A stretch of 64,000 bases of DNA, taken from Streptacidiphilus sp041262165. Lineage in GTDB: Bacteria; Actinomycetota; Actinomycetes; Streptomycetales; Streptomycetaceae. The stretch spans positions 124,001 to 188,000 of the forward strand of contig NZ_JBGCBY010000004.1 in assembly GCF_041262165.1 (NCBI RefSeq), read 5' to 3'. Below, piece by piece: positions 32,717 through 44,517 of this stretch (positions are counted from its first letter, which is position 1; every line of letters starts with the position of its first letter). Position numbers and translations under genes: made by a program. Under the pieces are notes generated by a model, which ran no database searches, was not told the DNA's origin, and worked only from the letters and a program-made list of their open reading frames with translations.

Positions 32717-33175
32717 ATGAGGCACCCTCAGGACCGGCTCGGCCGGGCGACCGTGCCCGCGCCGCGCTCCTCCTCGCCCGGTCCGGTCCAGGGCCGGACC
32801 GCGCTCGGCCACGGGGCCAGGGGCATCGCCTACGTACTGCTCATCCTGCTCGGCCTGATCGTGGGTCTCGCCGGGTGCTTTGTCCAGGCGCTCTGGTTCC
32901 CCGGCGGCCTGCTCCTGTCGCTGGGCGGCGCGTTCGCGCTCTTCCACGGCGGCCGGGTGCTGACCGGCACCCGCCTGGGCGCCGCCCTGCCCGCCGCCGG
33001 CTGGTTCGCCATGCTGCTGGTCGCGAACTCCCCCCGCCCCGAAGGGGACTTCCTGCTGACGGCCGGACTCGGCTCGTACGTCTACCTGCTGGGCGGAATG
33101 GCTCTGGGCGTGATGTGCGCCACGCTGCCCTCGCCGCTGCCGACGCACTCCCGGCGGGACGACTCACGGCGTTGA
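32717..33175 (+). CDS. DUF6113-like four-helix membrane protein
   Basis: A 152-residue protein. A basic, Pro/Ser-rich cytoplasmic N-terminus (about 38 residues) leads to four hydrophobic helices: GIAYVLLILLGLIVGLAGCFVQAL, GGLLLSLGGAFALF, LPAAGWFAMLLVA and SYVYLLGGMALGVMCATL, with the conserved NSPRPEGDFLLT loop between the last two. Its function is unknown. GGAG lies 9 nt before the ATG, itself 4 nt after the mshB stop, so it is translated with mshB. Confidence 0.85.
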   Translation: MRHPQDRLGRATVPAPRSSSPGPVQGRTALGHGARGIAYVLLILLGLIVGLAGCFVQALWFPGGLLLSLGGAFALFHGGRVLTGTRLGAALPAAGWFAMLLVANSPRPEGDFLLTAGLGSYVYLLGGMALGVMCATLPSPLPTHSRRDDSRR

Positions 33176-33500
33176 CCGGGATCGTTCTCCCCCTGGCAGT
33201 ACCGCCCAGATCAGGACAAAAGGGACCAATCCGTGTCCTCGGTAGGCATGCCAGAGCACCTGCGGCACCAGTAAGGTGGTGCCTCGACAAACGGGGGCGG
33301 TATCGACGGGGCGAGCCAGTCCCCCGAGATACGGCCCGCACCAGACGGCCCGCAACACGGCCCAGATGCCGGACCCCAAAGGCGGCGGAGGCTGCTGTCC
33401 TTCCGAGGAGCTGCCCGCCCACCGCGCACACTGCGCGGGACCGACGATCCACAACCGCACCCTCGTCCCACAGACGATGGAGCGAACCGGAGCAGACGCA
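33176..33500 (+). other. gap between the mshB operon and the next gene
   Basis: No gene is supported in these 325 nt. A small hairpin (33264-33270 with 33277-33283, GGCACCA/TGGTGCC) may end the mshB operon; a TAGGCA hexamer near 33243 could be a -10 element. The frame of the next gene is open here, but its codon use is poor. Confidence 0.4.
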
Positions 33501-35513
33501 GTGAGCCGAGAATCTGACAATACGTCGCCGATGCCGCCCCGCCCCGGTGGGGACGCGTACCCATCAGGCACTCCGCCGTACGGCGCTCCCAGCGACCCAG
33601 CCTTCTCCCGAGCCGGGCAGAACGGCACGTCGCAGGAGCCTCCGGCGGAGGAGCCGCGCACCGAGCAGACGCTCACGACCCGGATCCGCATCAACATCCC
33701 GGGTTCCCGGCCCATCCCGCCCGTCGTCGTCCGCAGCCCCATGCCGACGGCGGGCAGCGGCAACGGGCCGGAGCGCGCGGACGATCCCGCCGTTCCGGGG
33801 AACCCCAGGCACCGCTCCGACACCGGCAGCTCGCCCGTGCTGGGCGTGATGGACTCCAGCAACGGGTCGGCGACCATGCCCGAGCTGCCGATGGAGTGGC
33901 GCACCCAGAGTGCCGCCGCCACCCCGGCGGCGCCCGGCGCGGCTTCCGGCCCGGCCGGCGAGGCCGAGGCCCCCAGCACCTGGTTCGCGCCGCGCAAGAA
34001 GGGCTCGACGGCGTCGCCGTCGGCACCCGAGCCGGCCGCCGAACCCGCACCGGAGCCCTTCCGCTTCGAGCCCCCGGCCTTCGAGCGCCCCCCGTACGAC
34101 CCCGCCACCGCGCAGGCGCCGTTCCAACCCGTCTACCAGCAGCAGCCCTACGGCACGCCGCAGCCGCCGATCGCGCCCCAGGCCGCCACGCAGGCTCCGC
34201 CCATGGCGCCCGCACCGCCCCCCGCACCCGCCGCACCGTCAGGTCGCCGGCAGCCCCTCGCGCCCCGTCCCACCCCGGCTCCCGGTACGGGCATGGACGC
34301 GGGCTTCGGCAGCGGCATTGGGCGCCCGCCCGGCATGAACGGCGGCCTCAGCGTCGGCGCCGCCGACGCGCTGGAGTCCACCGCGGCGATGCCGATGTTC
34401 CGCGATCCGGCACCCACCTCGGCACCGACCTCCGCCCCCGCAGCTGCCCCTGCCCTTGTCCCCGACGGCTTCGCGGGCGGCACCGGCGGCGCCGGCGCCC
34501 CGCCGCGCAAGCCCGGCGACGCGGCGGCGGCCGCACCGGCGACGACGCCGGCCGCCGCGGCCCGCAAGCCCGCACGCGGCGGCCGCAGCCGCAAACTCCT
34601 GGTGACCGGCATAGGCGTGCTGGTCCTGGCCTCGGGCGTGGTCTACGGCGCCGGCCTGATGCTCAATCAGGCCGATGTACCCAAGGGCACGACCGTCCTC
34701 GGACAGAACATCGGCGGCGACACCCGCGACGCGGCCGTGCACACTCTGGACGGCTCCGTCGGCGTGCTCGCCACCCAGCCGCTGCAGCTCGTCGTGGGCG
34801 GCAAGAACGTCCAGCTCAACCCCTCCGTGGCCGGGTTGACCATCGACACCACGGCCACCGTGCAGGGTGTCGCCCACCACAGCTACAACCCGGTCGCGGT
34901 GGTCGACTCCCTCTTCGGCGGCAACCACGCGGTGGCCCCCGTGGTCAGGATCGACCAGGACAAGCTGCGCTCCGCACTCCAGCAGCTCGCGGGCAGCGCC
35001 TCCGGCGGAGCGCGCGAGGGCAGCGTCCACTTCGACGCGGACGGCACGATCGTGCCGGTCCTGCCGCAGACCGGCCAGACCCTGGACGTGAACGCCTCGA
35101 TGGCGCTGGTCCAGCAGGCCTACCAGGACCGTGCCGCGGGCCTGCCGGGCAAGCCGGTGAGCCTGCCGGCGACCACCCTGCAACCGAAGGTCACCGCCGC
35201 CGCCGTGCAGGCCGCCGCCGACTCCCTCGGCAAGTGGGCCATGGGCGCCAAGTTCAAGGTGGTCGTGCACGGTGTCACGGTGCTGTTCGGACCGAAGACC
35301 TTCAGCAAGTCGCTGACCCTGCAGGCGGACGCCGGCGGCAAGCTGGTGCCGTCCTTCGACCTGACCAAGCTCCAGGACGCCTACGCGGGCCAGTTCGACG
35401 GACTGAAGATCAACCACAACGGGGTGCCCGGCCCGGTCACCCCCCAGGACGTCGCCACCGCCCTCACCCAACTTCTCAGCAAACCGGGCGGCTCCCACAG
35501 CATCACCCTTTAG
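33501..35513 (+). CDS. membrane-anchored YoaR/PG_binding_4-like protein with disordered N-terminus
   Basis: A 670-residue protein. The first ~360 residues are disordered and rich in Pro, Ala, Gly and Thr (including many PAP and TSAP repeats); a membrane helix follows at 364-388 (KLLVTGIGVLVLASGVVYGAGLML), and the outside part holds two copies of the YoaR-like putative peptidoglycan-binding fold (VPKGTTVLGQNIGGDTRDAAV and VAGLTIDT, then RSALQQLAG and IVPVLPQTGQTLD). VanW proteins carry the same fold before a VanW domain, which is missing here. A cell-wall role is likely. The GTG follows GGAG; an ATG at 33477 is possible. Confidence 0.8.
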   Translation: MSRESDNTSPMPPRPGGDAYPSGTPPYGAPSDPAFSRAGQNGTSQEPPAEEPRTEQTLTTRIRINIPGSRPIPPVVVRSPMPTAGSGNGPERADDPAVPGNPRHRSDTGSSPVLGVMDSSNGSATMPELPMEWRTQSAAATPAAPGAASGPAGEAEAPSTWFAPRKKGSTASPSAPEPAAEPAPEPFRFEPPAFERPPYDPATAQAPFQPVYQQQPYGTPQPPIAPQAATQAPPMAPAPPPAPAAPSGRRQPLAPRPTPAPGTGMDAGFGSGIGRPPGMNGGLSVGAADALESTAAMPMFRDPAPTSAPTSAPAAAPALVPDGFAGGTGGAGAPPRKPGDAAAAAPATTPAAAARKPARGGRSRKLLVTGIGVLVLASGVVYGAGLMLNQADVPKGTTVLGQNIGGDTRDAAVHTLDGSVGVLATQPLQLVVGGKNVQLNPSVAGLTIDTTATVQGVAHHSYNPVAVVDSLFGGNHAVAPVVRIDQDKLRSALQQLAGSASGGAREGSVHFDADGTIVPVLPQTGQTLDVNASMALVQQAYQDRAAGLPGKPVSLPATTLQPKVTAAAVQAAADSLGKWAMGAKFKVVVHGVTVLFGPKTFSKSLTLQADAGGKLVPSFDLTKLQDAYAGQFDGLKINHNGVPGPVTPQDVATALTQLLSKPGGSHSITL

Positions 35514-35554
35514 CGCACTATCCCGCGCTTTGTCGATCCGCCGATGGGCCATTC

Positions 35555-35589
35555 TTGAGGCCGGTACCTCTTACAGGTACCGGCCTCAA
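35555..35589. terminator. terminator hairpin after the YoaR-like gene
   Basis: A perfect 15-bp stem (35555-35569 with 35575-35589) and a 5-nt loop begin 42 nt past the stop. Confidence 0.85.
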
Positions 35590-36115
35590 TGCGTGGTATG
35601 CCGTGCGCTAATCGTTTGTGACGGCTGGGTTACGCGACCCGCCCGCGGTGGAAGAGTTCTGGCGACCGAGTCCGCCAATTGTCGGAGCCGAAGAAATCCG
35701 ACGTTCAACCAACGCACCTATGTGTCTCCTATGTCCGAAATAATAGTGTACGCAGTACTAGCGTCCTGATTAGGTGTGATGACCCATCAAGAGGCTTTCA
35801 CTGTCCGGATTCCGGACGTCTCTGACGCAAACTGTTTCGCTCAGCAAAACTGCATGTCACCAACCCAAGTGGTGGCAGCCGTAACGGACATCCGCTAGGT
35901 TGAGTCATTACCTGCCTTTAGAGCGTTACCAATCTTTGATCCGCATCCTGTCGACACAACCTGCTCGTCGCATCAAGATGCTCTCAAGCCGTACCAGCAA
36001 ATAATTCGTCAGATCAGCCGACAGACCGGAGAAGTCACCGGCGCCACAACCCCCGGGGGGTGATGCGCAGGGGAACAACGCCGGACAACCTGTCACTTTC
36101 GGGAGTGGGGAACAG
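35590..36115 (+). promoter_or_regulatory. AT-richer leader of the first peptide-importer operon
   Basis: No gene is supported in these 526 nt, and the base composition is clearly less GC-rich than the coding neighbours. Two perfect palindromes lie 13 nt apart: TGATG-ACC-CATCA (35777-35789) and GTCCGGA-T-TCCGGAC (35803-35817), both good operator candidates. A TAGGTT hexamer near 35896 could be a -10 element. Short open frames on both strands lack ribosome sites and normal codon bias. Confidence 0.5.
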
Positions 36116-37996
36116 ATGACCAGAAGGAGCCTTCGGGCCGTCCAGGGCGCAGCCCTCGTCGCGGCCGGCGCCATGGCGCTCAGTGCCTGTGGAAGCAGTG
36201 GCACCAAGCCCGCCACCAAGGTGGCCGCCGACTACGCGTACGGCTCCATCCCCGCTCCCTCGTCCACGGTCAAGCCCGGCGGGGTTCTGCACATCGCCGA
36301 GGACACTGGCGCCGGCCCCACCTGGATCTTCCCGATCACCCCGGGCGCGCAGTCCTCTGTCTACGACATCAACCAGTTCCAGTACCTGAGTTGGCGGACG
36401 CTCTACTGGTCCCCCAAGGGCGCCACCCCGGACTGGGACTACTCCCGCTCGATGACCGACGGCAAGCCCACCGTGTCGGCCGACGGCAAGACCTTCACCA
36501 TCAAGCTCAACGGCAAGTACACCTGGTCGGACGGCTCCAAGGTCTCCGCCAACGACGTGCTGCTGGACTTCTACCTGTACAGGGCCGGTGTGAAGGAGAG
36601 CGCCGCCAACGCGGGCAACTACACCCCGGGGCAGTTCCCGGACAACGTCACGGCCGCGACCGCCGTGGACGACCAGACGGTGACCTTCACCTTCGACAAG
36701 GTCTACAACCCGGACTGGGTTCTCGGCACCGAATTCGCACAGCTCATTCCGCTTCCTGCGAAGGCCTGGGCGAAGTCCTCCGCCACCGGCGCGACGCTGG
36801 ACTTCACCAAGCCGGCCAATGCGAAGGCGATCTACGACTTCCTGGCCGCCCAGTCGAAGAACCTGGCGACCTACGCCACCAACCCGCTGTGGCAGGTGGT
36901 GGACGGCCCGTACAAGATCAGCACGTACAACTCGTCGACCAACGCGACCAACTTCGTCGCCAACACCGCGTACACCGGCGAGGGCAAGCCGAACATCTCC
37001 GAGCTCGACTTCCTGGCGTACACCTCGCCCACCGCCGAGTTCAACGACCTGCAGACCGGCAAGCTCGACTTCGGCTACGTGAAGTCGGACAACTGGCCGC
37101 AGCTCGACAAGCTGAAGGCCAACAACTACAACGTCTACGGCCTGCCGGACTTCGGCTTCGGCTACATGTACTTCAACTTCAAGAACACCACCAACGGCTG
37201 GGACAAGGCGATCAACCAGCTGTACGTCCGTCAGGCCTTCGCGCACCTGCAGGACGAGGACGCGGAGATCAAGGGCATCTACAAGGGCCTGGCAGCGCCC
37301 GCGTACGGTCCGCTGGGCGTGGCGCCCAAGTCGCCGTATACCCCGGCCAGCGCGCTGACCAACCCGTTCCCCTACTCGGCGGACGCCGCCAAGAAGCTGC
37401 TGACCGACCACGGCTGGACGGTCGTGCCGAACGGCACCACCACCTGCACCAGCCCCGGCACCGCTGACAACCAGTGCGGCGCGGGCATCACCAAGGGCCA
37501 GAACCTGGACTTCACCTTCTACTACACCAGCACCCCGAAGTCCGAGGGCCAGATGGTCACCGCGTTCGCCGGGAACCTGAAGCAGATCGGTGTCAACGTC
37601 ACGCTGAAGACGGACACCTTCAACAACATCATCCAGAACCAGAGCGTGGTGAGCTCCCCGAAGCTCGACAACACCTGGGGCATGGCGGCCTTCGGTGGCT
37701 TCACCGAGAACATCTACCCCTCGACCATCAACCTGTTCAACACCGGTGGCTCGTACAACCAGGGTGGCTTCTCGGACAAGAACATCGACACCCTTATCAA
37801 CAACTCGATGCTCTCCACCGACTCCAGCGCGCTGGGCAAGGAGATCACCGCAGTCGACGCCGCCCTGCCGGGCATCTTCCAGCCGAACGAGGACCGCGTC
37901 TACGCCTGGAGCCCCAAGCTCTCCGGCTCCACTGACTCCTTCGCGGCGAGCACGCAGTTCATGCTGAACCCCGAGGACTGGTACTTCACCAAGTAG
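36116..37996 (+). CDS. peptide ABC importer substrate-binding lipoprotein
   Basis: A 626-residue family 5 solute-binding protein. The lipoprotein signal peptide ends in LSAC at about residue 22-25, so it is anchored to the outer face of the membrane. The body carries the SBP_bac_5 features LYWSPKGATPDWDYSRSM, FTIKLNGKYTWSDGSKVSANDVLLDF, AHLQDEDAEIKGIYKG and the YPSTINLFNTGGSYNQGGFSD region. It delivers di- or oligopeptides to the permeases that follow. It heads a five-gene plus-strand operon (36116-42265 in four reading frames, the last one a fusion). Confidence 0.92.
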   Translation: MTRRSLRAVQGAALVAAGAMALSACGSSGTKPATKVAADYAYGSIPAPSSTVKPGGVLHIAEDTGAGPTWIFPITPGAQSSVYDINQFQYLSWRTLYWSPKGATPDWDYSRSMTDGKPTVSADGKTFTIKLNGKYTWSDGSKVSANDVLLDFYLYRAGVKESAANAGNYTPGQFPDNVTAATAVDDQTVTFTFDKVYNPDWVLGTEFAQLIPLPAKAWAKSSATGATLDFTKPANAKAIYDFLAAQSKNLATYATNPLWQVVDGPYKISTYNSSTNATNFVANTAYTGEGKPNISELDFLAYTSPTAEFNDLQTGKLDFGYVKSDNWPQLDKLKANNYNVYGLPDFGFGYMYFNFKNTTNGWDKAINQLYVRQAFAHLQDEDAEIKGIYKGLAAPAYGPLGVAPKSPYTPASALTNPFPYSADAAKKLLTDHGWTVVPNGTTTCTSPGTADNQCGAGITKGQNLDFTFYYTSTPKSEGQMVTAFAGNLKQIGVNVTLKTDTFNNIIQNQSVVSSPKLDNTWGMAAFGGFTENIYPSTINLFNTGGSYNQGGFSDKNIDTLINNSMLSTDSSALGKEITAVDAALPGIFQPNEDRVYAWSPKLSGSTDSFAASTQFMLNPEDWYFTK

Positions 37997-38167
37997 TCAG
38001 GGAGGCCGGGGGCGGCGGCCACACGGTCCGCCGCCCCCGGCCTCCGGTTCCGTTCCTGGCCCACTCGGTTCCCCTGGAGCCGAGTGGGCTGCGCAGCACC
38101 CGGGCACGGATGTGCCGGTGCTGCCCTTCCTCCCCAACGAAACACTACAGAGGAGGAGATTCCGGAC

Positions 38168-39115
38168 ATGGCCGGCTATCTCATCCGACGCCTGGGCACA
38201 GCACTCATCGTTGTCCTCGGCATCGTCCTGGTGACGTTCCTGATGCTGCACATCATCGCGCCGTCACCTGCCCTGACCATCCTGGGCGCCAAAGCCACAC
38301 CCGCGGCGATCAAGTCCTGGAATCACGAGCACGGCTTCGACCGGTCGGTGTACGCGCAGTTCGGCACGTACCTCAGCAACCTGCTGCACGGCAATCTGGG
38401 CTGGTCGTTCAAGCTCAACCAGCCCGTGACGAACCTGTTCCTGGAGAAGGCCCCGCTCAGCGGCTTCCTCTCCGGTGCGTCTCTCATTGTGGCAGTAGCA
38501 GTGGCCCTCCCGCTCGGCATTTATCAGGCCGTGAAGCGCAACAGCCTCGGCGACGTCTCCGCCACCGCGCTGGCCATGATCTTCTACTCGATGCCGACCT
38601 TCCTGGTCGCACTGCTGCTGATCCAGGTCTTCGCGCTCAGCCTCGGCTGGGTCGACGCCAACGTGCCCCAGGACCAGTCCCTCAGCGGCGCGCTGGGCCA
38701 GTGGTGGCAGCTGATCCTGCCGATCGTCGCCCTCGCGACCACCGCCGTGGCCTCGTACTCGCGCTACCAGCGCTCGGCCTCCCTGGACGTGCTGGCCCAG
38801 GACTACATCAAGGTCGCCCGCGCCAAGGGCCTTTCGGACCGCCTGGTGTACTCCCGGCACCTCGTCCGCAACGCCTCGCTGCCGATGATCACGCTGATCG
38901 GGCTCTCGCTCCCGGTGCTGATCGGCGGCAACATCCTGATCGAGTACGCGTTCAACATCAACGGCCTCGGCCTGCTGTTCGTGAACTCGCTGTCCGGTGA
39001 CGACTACAACGTGCTGCTGGCCTACACCCTGATCACGGCCATCCTCACCGTCGTCGGCAACCTGGTGGCGGACATTTGCCTCACCCTCTCCGACCCGCGC
39101 ATCAAGCTGGTATGA
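38168..39115 (+). CDS. peptide ABC importer permease (DppB/OppB type)
   Basis: A 315-residue inner-membrane permease with six helices. The BPD_transp_1 EAA-loop reads AQDYIKVARAKGLSDRLVYSRHLVRNASLPMITLIGL, which docks on the ATPases, and the N-terminus MAGYLIRRLGTALIVVLGIVLVTFLMLHII is typical of DppB. GGAGGAG precedes the ATG at 38168; a longer open frame upstream lacks a site. It is 171 nt after the binding-protein gene, room enough for a processing signal that could lower expression relative to the binding protein. Confidence 0.93.
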   Translation: MAGYLIRRLGTALIVVLGIVLVTFLMLHIIAPSPALTILGAKATPAAIKSWNHEHGFDRSVYAQFGTYLSNLLHGNLGWSFKLNQPVTNLFLEKAPLSGFLSGASLIVAVAVALPLGIYQAVKRNSLGDVSATALAMIFYSMPTFLVALLLIQVFALSLGWVDANVPQDQSLSGALGQWWQLILPIVALATTAVASYSRYQRSASLDVLAQDYIKVARAKGLSDRLVYSRHLVRNASLPMITLIGLSLPVLIGGNILIEYAFNINGLGLLFVNSLSGDDYNVLLAYTLITAILTVVGNLVADICLTLSDPRIKLV

Positions 39116-39182
39116 CGATGAAGCAGATGACGACCCATCAGATGATGCCCCTCCCCCTGTCGGGCCCGACCGAGGAGTCGAA

Positions 39183-40109
39183 GTGACCGCAGCCATCGAG
39201 TCTCCACTCCCGGCGACCCCGGGTCCCACCTCCTCGGACGCCGGCGACATCACCGCCGCCGCCTCGAGCGGATGGAAGCTCACCCTGCGCGAGTTCACCA
39301 AGAACAAGCTCGCGGTGACCGGGGTGGGGATCCTGCTCTTCTTTGTCCTCTTCTCGTTCGTCGGCCCGCTGGTGTACCACTCCGACCAGCTGAACACCAA
39401 CCTGCTGAGCACCTACCAGGCTCCCGGCGGCGGCTACCCGCTGGGCACCGACAGCAACGGCTTCGACGTGCTCGGCCGGATCATGCTCGGCGGCCAGACC
39501 TCGCTGGAGATCGGCTTCATCGCCGCCCTCATCGCGACCGTCATCGGCACCCTCTGGGGCGCGGTGGCGGGTCTGCTCGGCGGCATGGTCGACGCGGTGA
39601 TGATGCGCGTCGTCGACATCCTGCTGGCCATCCCGTTCCTGCTGGTCGTGCTGATCATCGCGCACCGCTACGGATCCAACACCTGGAACCTCAGCCTGAT
39701 CCTCGGGGTGTTCTCCTGGCTGGTCCCCGCCCGCCTGATCCGCGGCGAGGTGCTCACCCTGCGGGTGCGCGACTTCGTCTCCGCCGCGCGGGTGATGGGC
39801 GGCTCCAAGACGCATCTGATCTTCCGCCACCTCATCCCCAACGCGATGGGCACGGTGATCGTCAACATCACCTTCCAGATCGCCGACGCCATCCTCGCCC
39901 TCGCCGCGCTCAGCTACCTCAACTTCGGTGTGCACTACCCCAACACCGACTGGGGCTCGCAGATCTCCGACGCCCAGGACGCCCTCTCCAACGGCTACTG
40001 GTGGCTAGTCTTCCCGGTCGGCGCCGCCCTGGTGCTCGTCGTGATGGCGTTCAACCTCATCGGTGACGGCCTTCGTGACGCCGTCGACGTCCGACTGCGC
40101 AAGCGCTGA
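39183..40109 (+). CDS. peptide ABC importer permease (DppC/OppC type)
   Basis: A 308-residue permease. The cytoplasmic N-terminus with KLTLREFTKNKLAVTGVGILLFF, the conserved LGTDSNGFDVLGRIMLGGQTSLEIG segment and the EAA loop RDFVSAARVMGGSKTHLIFRHLIPNAMGTVIV identify it as the DppC partner of the gene just upstream. Five or six helices are visible. The GTG start follows GAGGAG at a short distance. Confidence 0.93.
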   Translation: MTAAIESPLPATPGPTSSDAGDITAAASSGWKLTLREFTKNKLAVTGVGILLFFVLFSFVGPLVYHSDQLNTNLLSTYQAPGGGYPLGTDSNGFDVLGRIMLGGQTSLEIGFIAALIATVIGTLWGAVAGLLGGMVDAVMMRVVDILLAIPFLLVVLIIAHRYGSNTWNLSLILGVFSWLVPARLIRGEVLTLRVRDFVSAARVMGGSKTHLIFRHLIPNAMGTVIVNITFQIADAILALAALSYLNFGVHYPNTDWGSQISDAQDALSNGYWWLVFPVGAALVLVVMAFNLIGDGLRDAVDVRLRKR

Positions 40110-40153
40110 CGGCGCCCGCAACCGAGACGACAGCGACGGAATCGAGGAACCAC

Positions 40154-42265
<2,112 letters not shown>

Positions 42266-42280
42266 CCGGGCGACAGAACA

Positions 42281-42328
42281 CCGCCGGGCCGGTCTCCCTC
42301 CTCGTGAGGGGGGACACCGGCCCGGCGG
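42281..42328. terminator. bidirectional terminator between the two importer operons
   Basis: Arms 42281-42293 and 42316-42328 pair perfectly over 13 bp, and the stem continues inward for several more pairs with one mismatch. Both operons converge on it. Confidence 0.9.
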
Positions 42329-42351
42329 CATGAGCGGGTGGTGCGGAGGCG

Positions 42352-43449
42352 TCAGCTCGCGCCGACGATGTCCACGTCCTCGGCGAAGTGGCAGGCCGAG
42401 TCGTGCGCCGCCGGGGTGTCACTGCCCCGGAACACCTCGGGAACCGCCAGCAGCGGCTCTTCCACCGCGCACTTCTGCTGCGCCTTCCAGCAGCGGGTGC
42501 GGAAGCGGCAGCCGGACGGCGGGTTGGCCGGGGAGGGGATGTCGCCGGAGAGCAGGATCCGCTCGCGACCCTCGCGCCCGGACGGGTCCGGGACCGGCAC
42601 CGCGGAGAGCAGCGCCTGGGTGTAGGGGTGCGTGGGGTGCTCGTAGATCTCTTCGTCCGAGCCGATCTCGACCATCTTGCCGAGGTACATCACGCCCACC
42701 CGGTCGGAGATGTGCCGGACGATGGAGAGGTCGTGCGCGATGAACATGTAGGAGAGGTTGAACTCGTCCTGCAGCTTCTCCAGCAGGTTGATCACCTGCG
42801 CCTGGACCGAGACGTCCAGGGCCGACACCGGCTCGTCGCAGATGATGATCTCGGGCTTGAGCGCGAGGCCGCGGGCGATGCCGATGCGCTGCCGCTGCCC
42901 GCCGGAGAACTGGTGCGGGTACCTGTTGATGTACTCCGGGTTGAGCCCCACCACGTCCAGCAGGTCCTGCACCGCCTTGCGGCGGTCGCCCTTGGGCGCC
43001 ACCTCCGAGTGGATCTCGTACGGTTCGCCGATGATGTCGCCCACCGTCATCCGGGGGTTCAGCGAGGTGTACGGGTCCTGGAAGACCATCTGGATGTTGC
43101 GGCGGATGTCCCTGAGCGCCCGGCCCGAGGCCCCGGAGATGTCCTCGCCCTTGTACAGCACCTGCCCGGCCGTGGCCCGCTCCAGGTTCATCAGCACCTT
43201 GGCGAGCGTCGACTTGCCGCAGCCGGACTCGCCGACGATGCCCAGGGTCTCGCCCTGGTAGAGGTCGAAGGAGACCCCGTCGACGGCCTTGACCGCGCCC
43301 ACCACCTTCTTGACCACGATGCCCCGGGTCAGCGGAAAGTGCTTCTTCAGGTCGCGGACCTGCAGGATGGGCTCGCCCCGCTCGACCGGCCGGCTCAGCG
43401 CCGCTTCGATCCGGGCCTCCTCGGGCGTGAATGCGGTGTCCTCAGCCAT
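42352..43449 (-). CDS. peptide ABC importer ATPase (OppF type)
   Basis: A 365-residue ATPase: Walker A GESGCGKST, signature FSGGQRQRIGIARGL, Walker B IIICDEPVSALDVS and the AHDLSIVRHISD H-loop. The C-terminus has the OppF-type motif PANPPSGCRFRTRCWKAQQKC. The ATG at 43449 overlaps the OppD-type gene by 8 nt. The start lies in a minus-strand operon in the order binding protein, two permeases, OppD and OppF. Confidence 0.93.
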   Translation of the reverse strand: MAEDTAFTPEEARIEAALSRPVERGEPILQVRDLKKHFPLTRGIVVKKVVGAVKAVDGVSFDLYQGETLGIVGESGCGKSTLAKVLMNLERATAGQVLYKGEDISGASGRALRDIRRNIQMVFQDPYTSLNPRMTVGDIIGEPYEIHSEVAPKGDRRKAVQDLLDVVGLNPEYINRYPHQFSGGQRQRIGIARGLALKPEIIICDEPVSALDVSVQAQVINLLEKLQDEFNLSYMFIAHDLSIVRHISDRVGVMYLGKMVEIGSDEEIYEHPTHPYTQALLSAVPVPDPSGREGRERILLSGDIPSPANPPSGCRFRTRCWKAQQKCAVEEPLLAVPEVFRGSDTPAAHDSACHFAEDVDIVGAS

Positions 43450-44503
43450 GGAGGGTCTCCTTCCAGAAGTGGCACGCGCTGCCGCGGCCGGGCAGCTCGC
43501 GCCCGTCCTCCTCGGTCACCGCGTGCAGCGGCGGGACCTCGACCCGGCAGATCTCCTGGGCCCTCGGGCAGCGCGGGTTGAAGGCGCAGCCTGGCGGGAT
43601 CCGCAGCAGGTTGGGCGGCAGGCCCTTGATCGCGTAGAGCTCCTGCCCCTTCTGGTCCAGCCGCGGGATGGAGTCCAGCAGGCCGCGGGTGTACGGATGG
43701 GCCGGCCGCGCGTAGATGTCGTGCACCGGCGCGGTCTCGATGATCCGTCCTGCGTACATCACCGCGATCTTGTCGGCGACGTCGGCGACCACGCCGAGGT
43801 CGTGGGTGATCAGGATGAGGCCCATGTTGTACTCGCGCTGGAGGTCCGCCAGCAGCTCCATCACCTGGGCCTGGACGGTGACGTCCAGAGCCGTGGTGGG
43901 CTCGTCGGCGATGATCAGGTCGGGCTCCAGGGCGAGCGCCATCGCGATCATGACGCGCTGGCGCATGCCGCCGGAGAACTGGTGCGGGTACTGGTTGACC
44001 CGCTCCCGGGCGCCCGGGATGCCGACCGTCTCCATCAGCTCGATGGCCTTGACCTTGGCGTCCTTCTTGGAGGTGCCCTTGTGCACCCGGTACATCTCGG
44101 CGAGCTGGGTGCCCACGGTGTGCACCGGGTTCAGCGAGGACAGGGCGTCCTGGAAGACCATGGCCATCTGCGCGCCACGGACCTTCCGCCGCTCCTCGTT
44201 GCCGAGCTTGAGCAGGTCGCGGCCCTTGAAGATGATCTCGCCGCCGGTGACGAACCCGGGCGGGCTGTCCAGGATGCCCATGACGGCCTGCGAGGAGACC
44301 GACTTGCCGGATCCCGACTCGCCCAGGATGGCGAGGGTCTCGCCGGCCCGGACGCTGTAGTTGACTCCGTTGACGGCCTTGGCCACGCCGTCCCGGGTAC
44401 GGAACTCCACATGCAGGTCGCGGACCTGCAGCAGCGGCGCGTCCACGGAGTCGGCGGTCGCCGAGCGGGGCGACCTGTCCGTTGCAGAGGTTGCAGTACT
44501 CAC
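43442..44503 (-). CDS. peptide ABC importer ATPase (OppD type)
   Basis: A 353-residue ATPase: Walker A GESGSGKSV, signature FSGGMRQRVMIAMAL, Walker B LIIADEPTTALDVT and THDLGVVADVADK. The C-terminus has PPGCAFNPRCPRAQEIC. I chose the GTG at 44503 because GAGAGAGG lies about 8 nt upstream; the frame continues 29 codons back into the permease gene without a site. Its stop overlaps the OppF-type start by 8 nt. Confidence 0.92.
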   Translation of the reverse strand: MSTATSATDRSPRSATADSVDAPLLQVRDLHVEFRTRDGVAKAVNGVNYSVRAGETLAILGESGSGKSVSSQAVMGILDSPPGFVTGGEIIFKGRDLLKLGNEERRKVRGAQMAMVFQDALSSLNPVHTVGTQLAEMYRVHKGTSKKDAKVKAIELMETVGIPGARERVNQYPHQFSGGMRQRVMIAMALALEPDLIIADEPTTALDVTVQAQVMELLADLQREYNMGLILITHDLGVVADVADKIAVMYAGRIIETAPVHDIYARPAHPYTRGLLDSIPRLDQKGQELYAIKGLPPNLLRIPPGCAFNPRCPRAQEICRVEVPPLHAVTEEDGRELPGRGSACHFWKETLHG

Positions 44504-44517
44504 GCTTTCCGCCTCTC

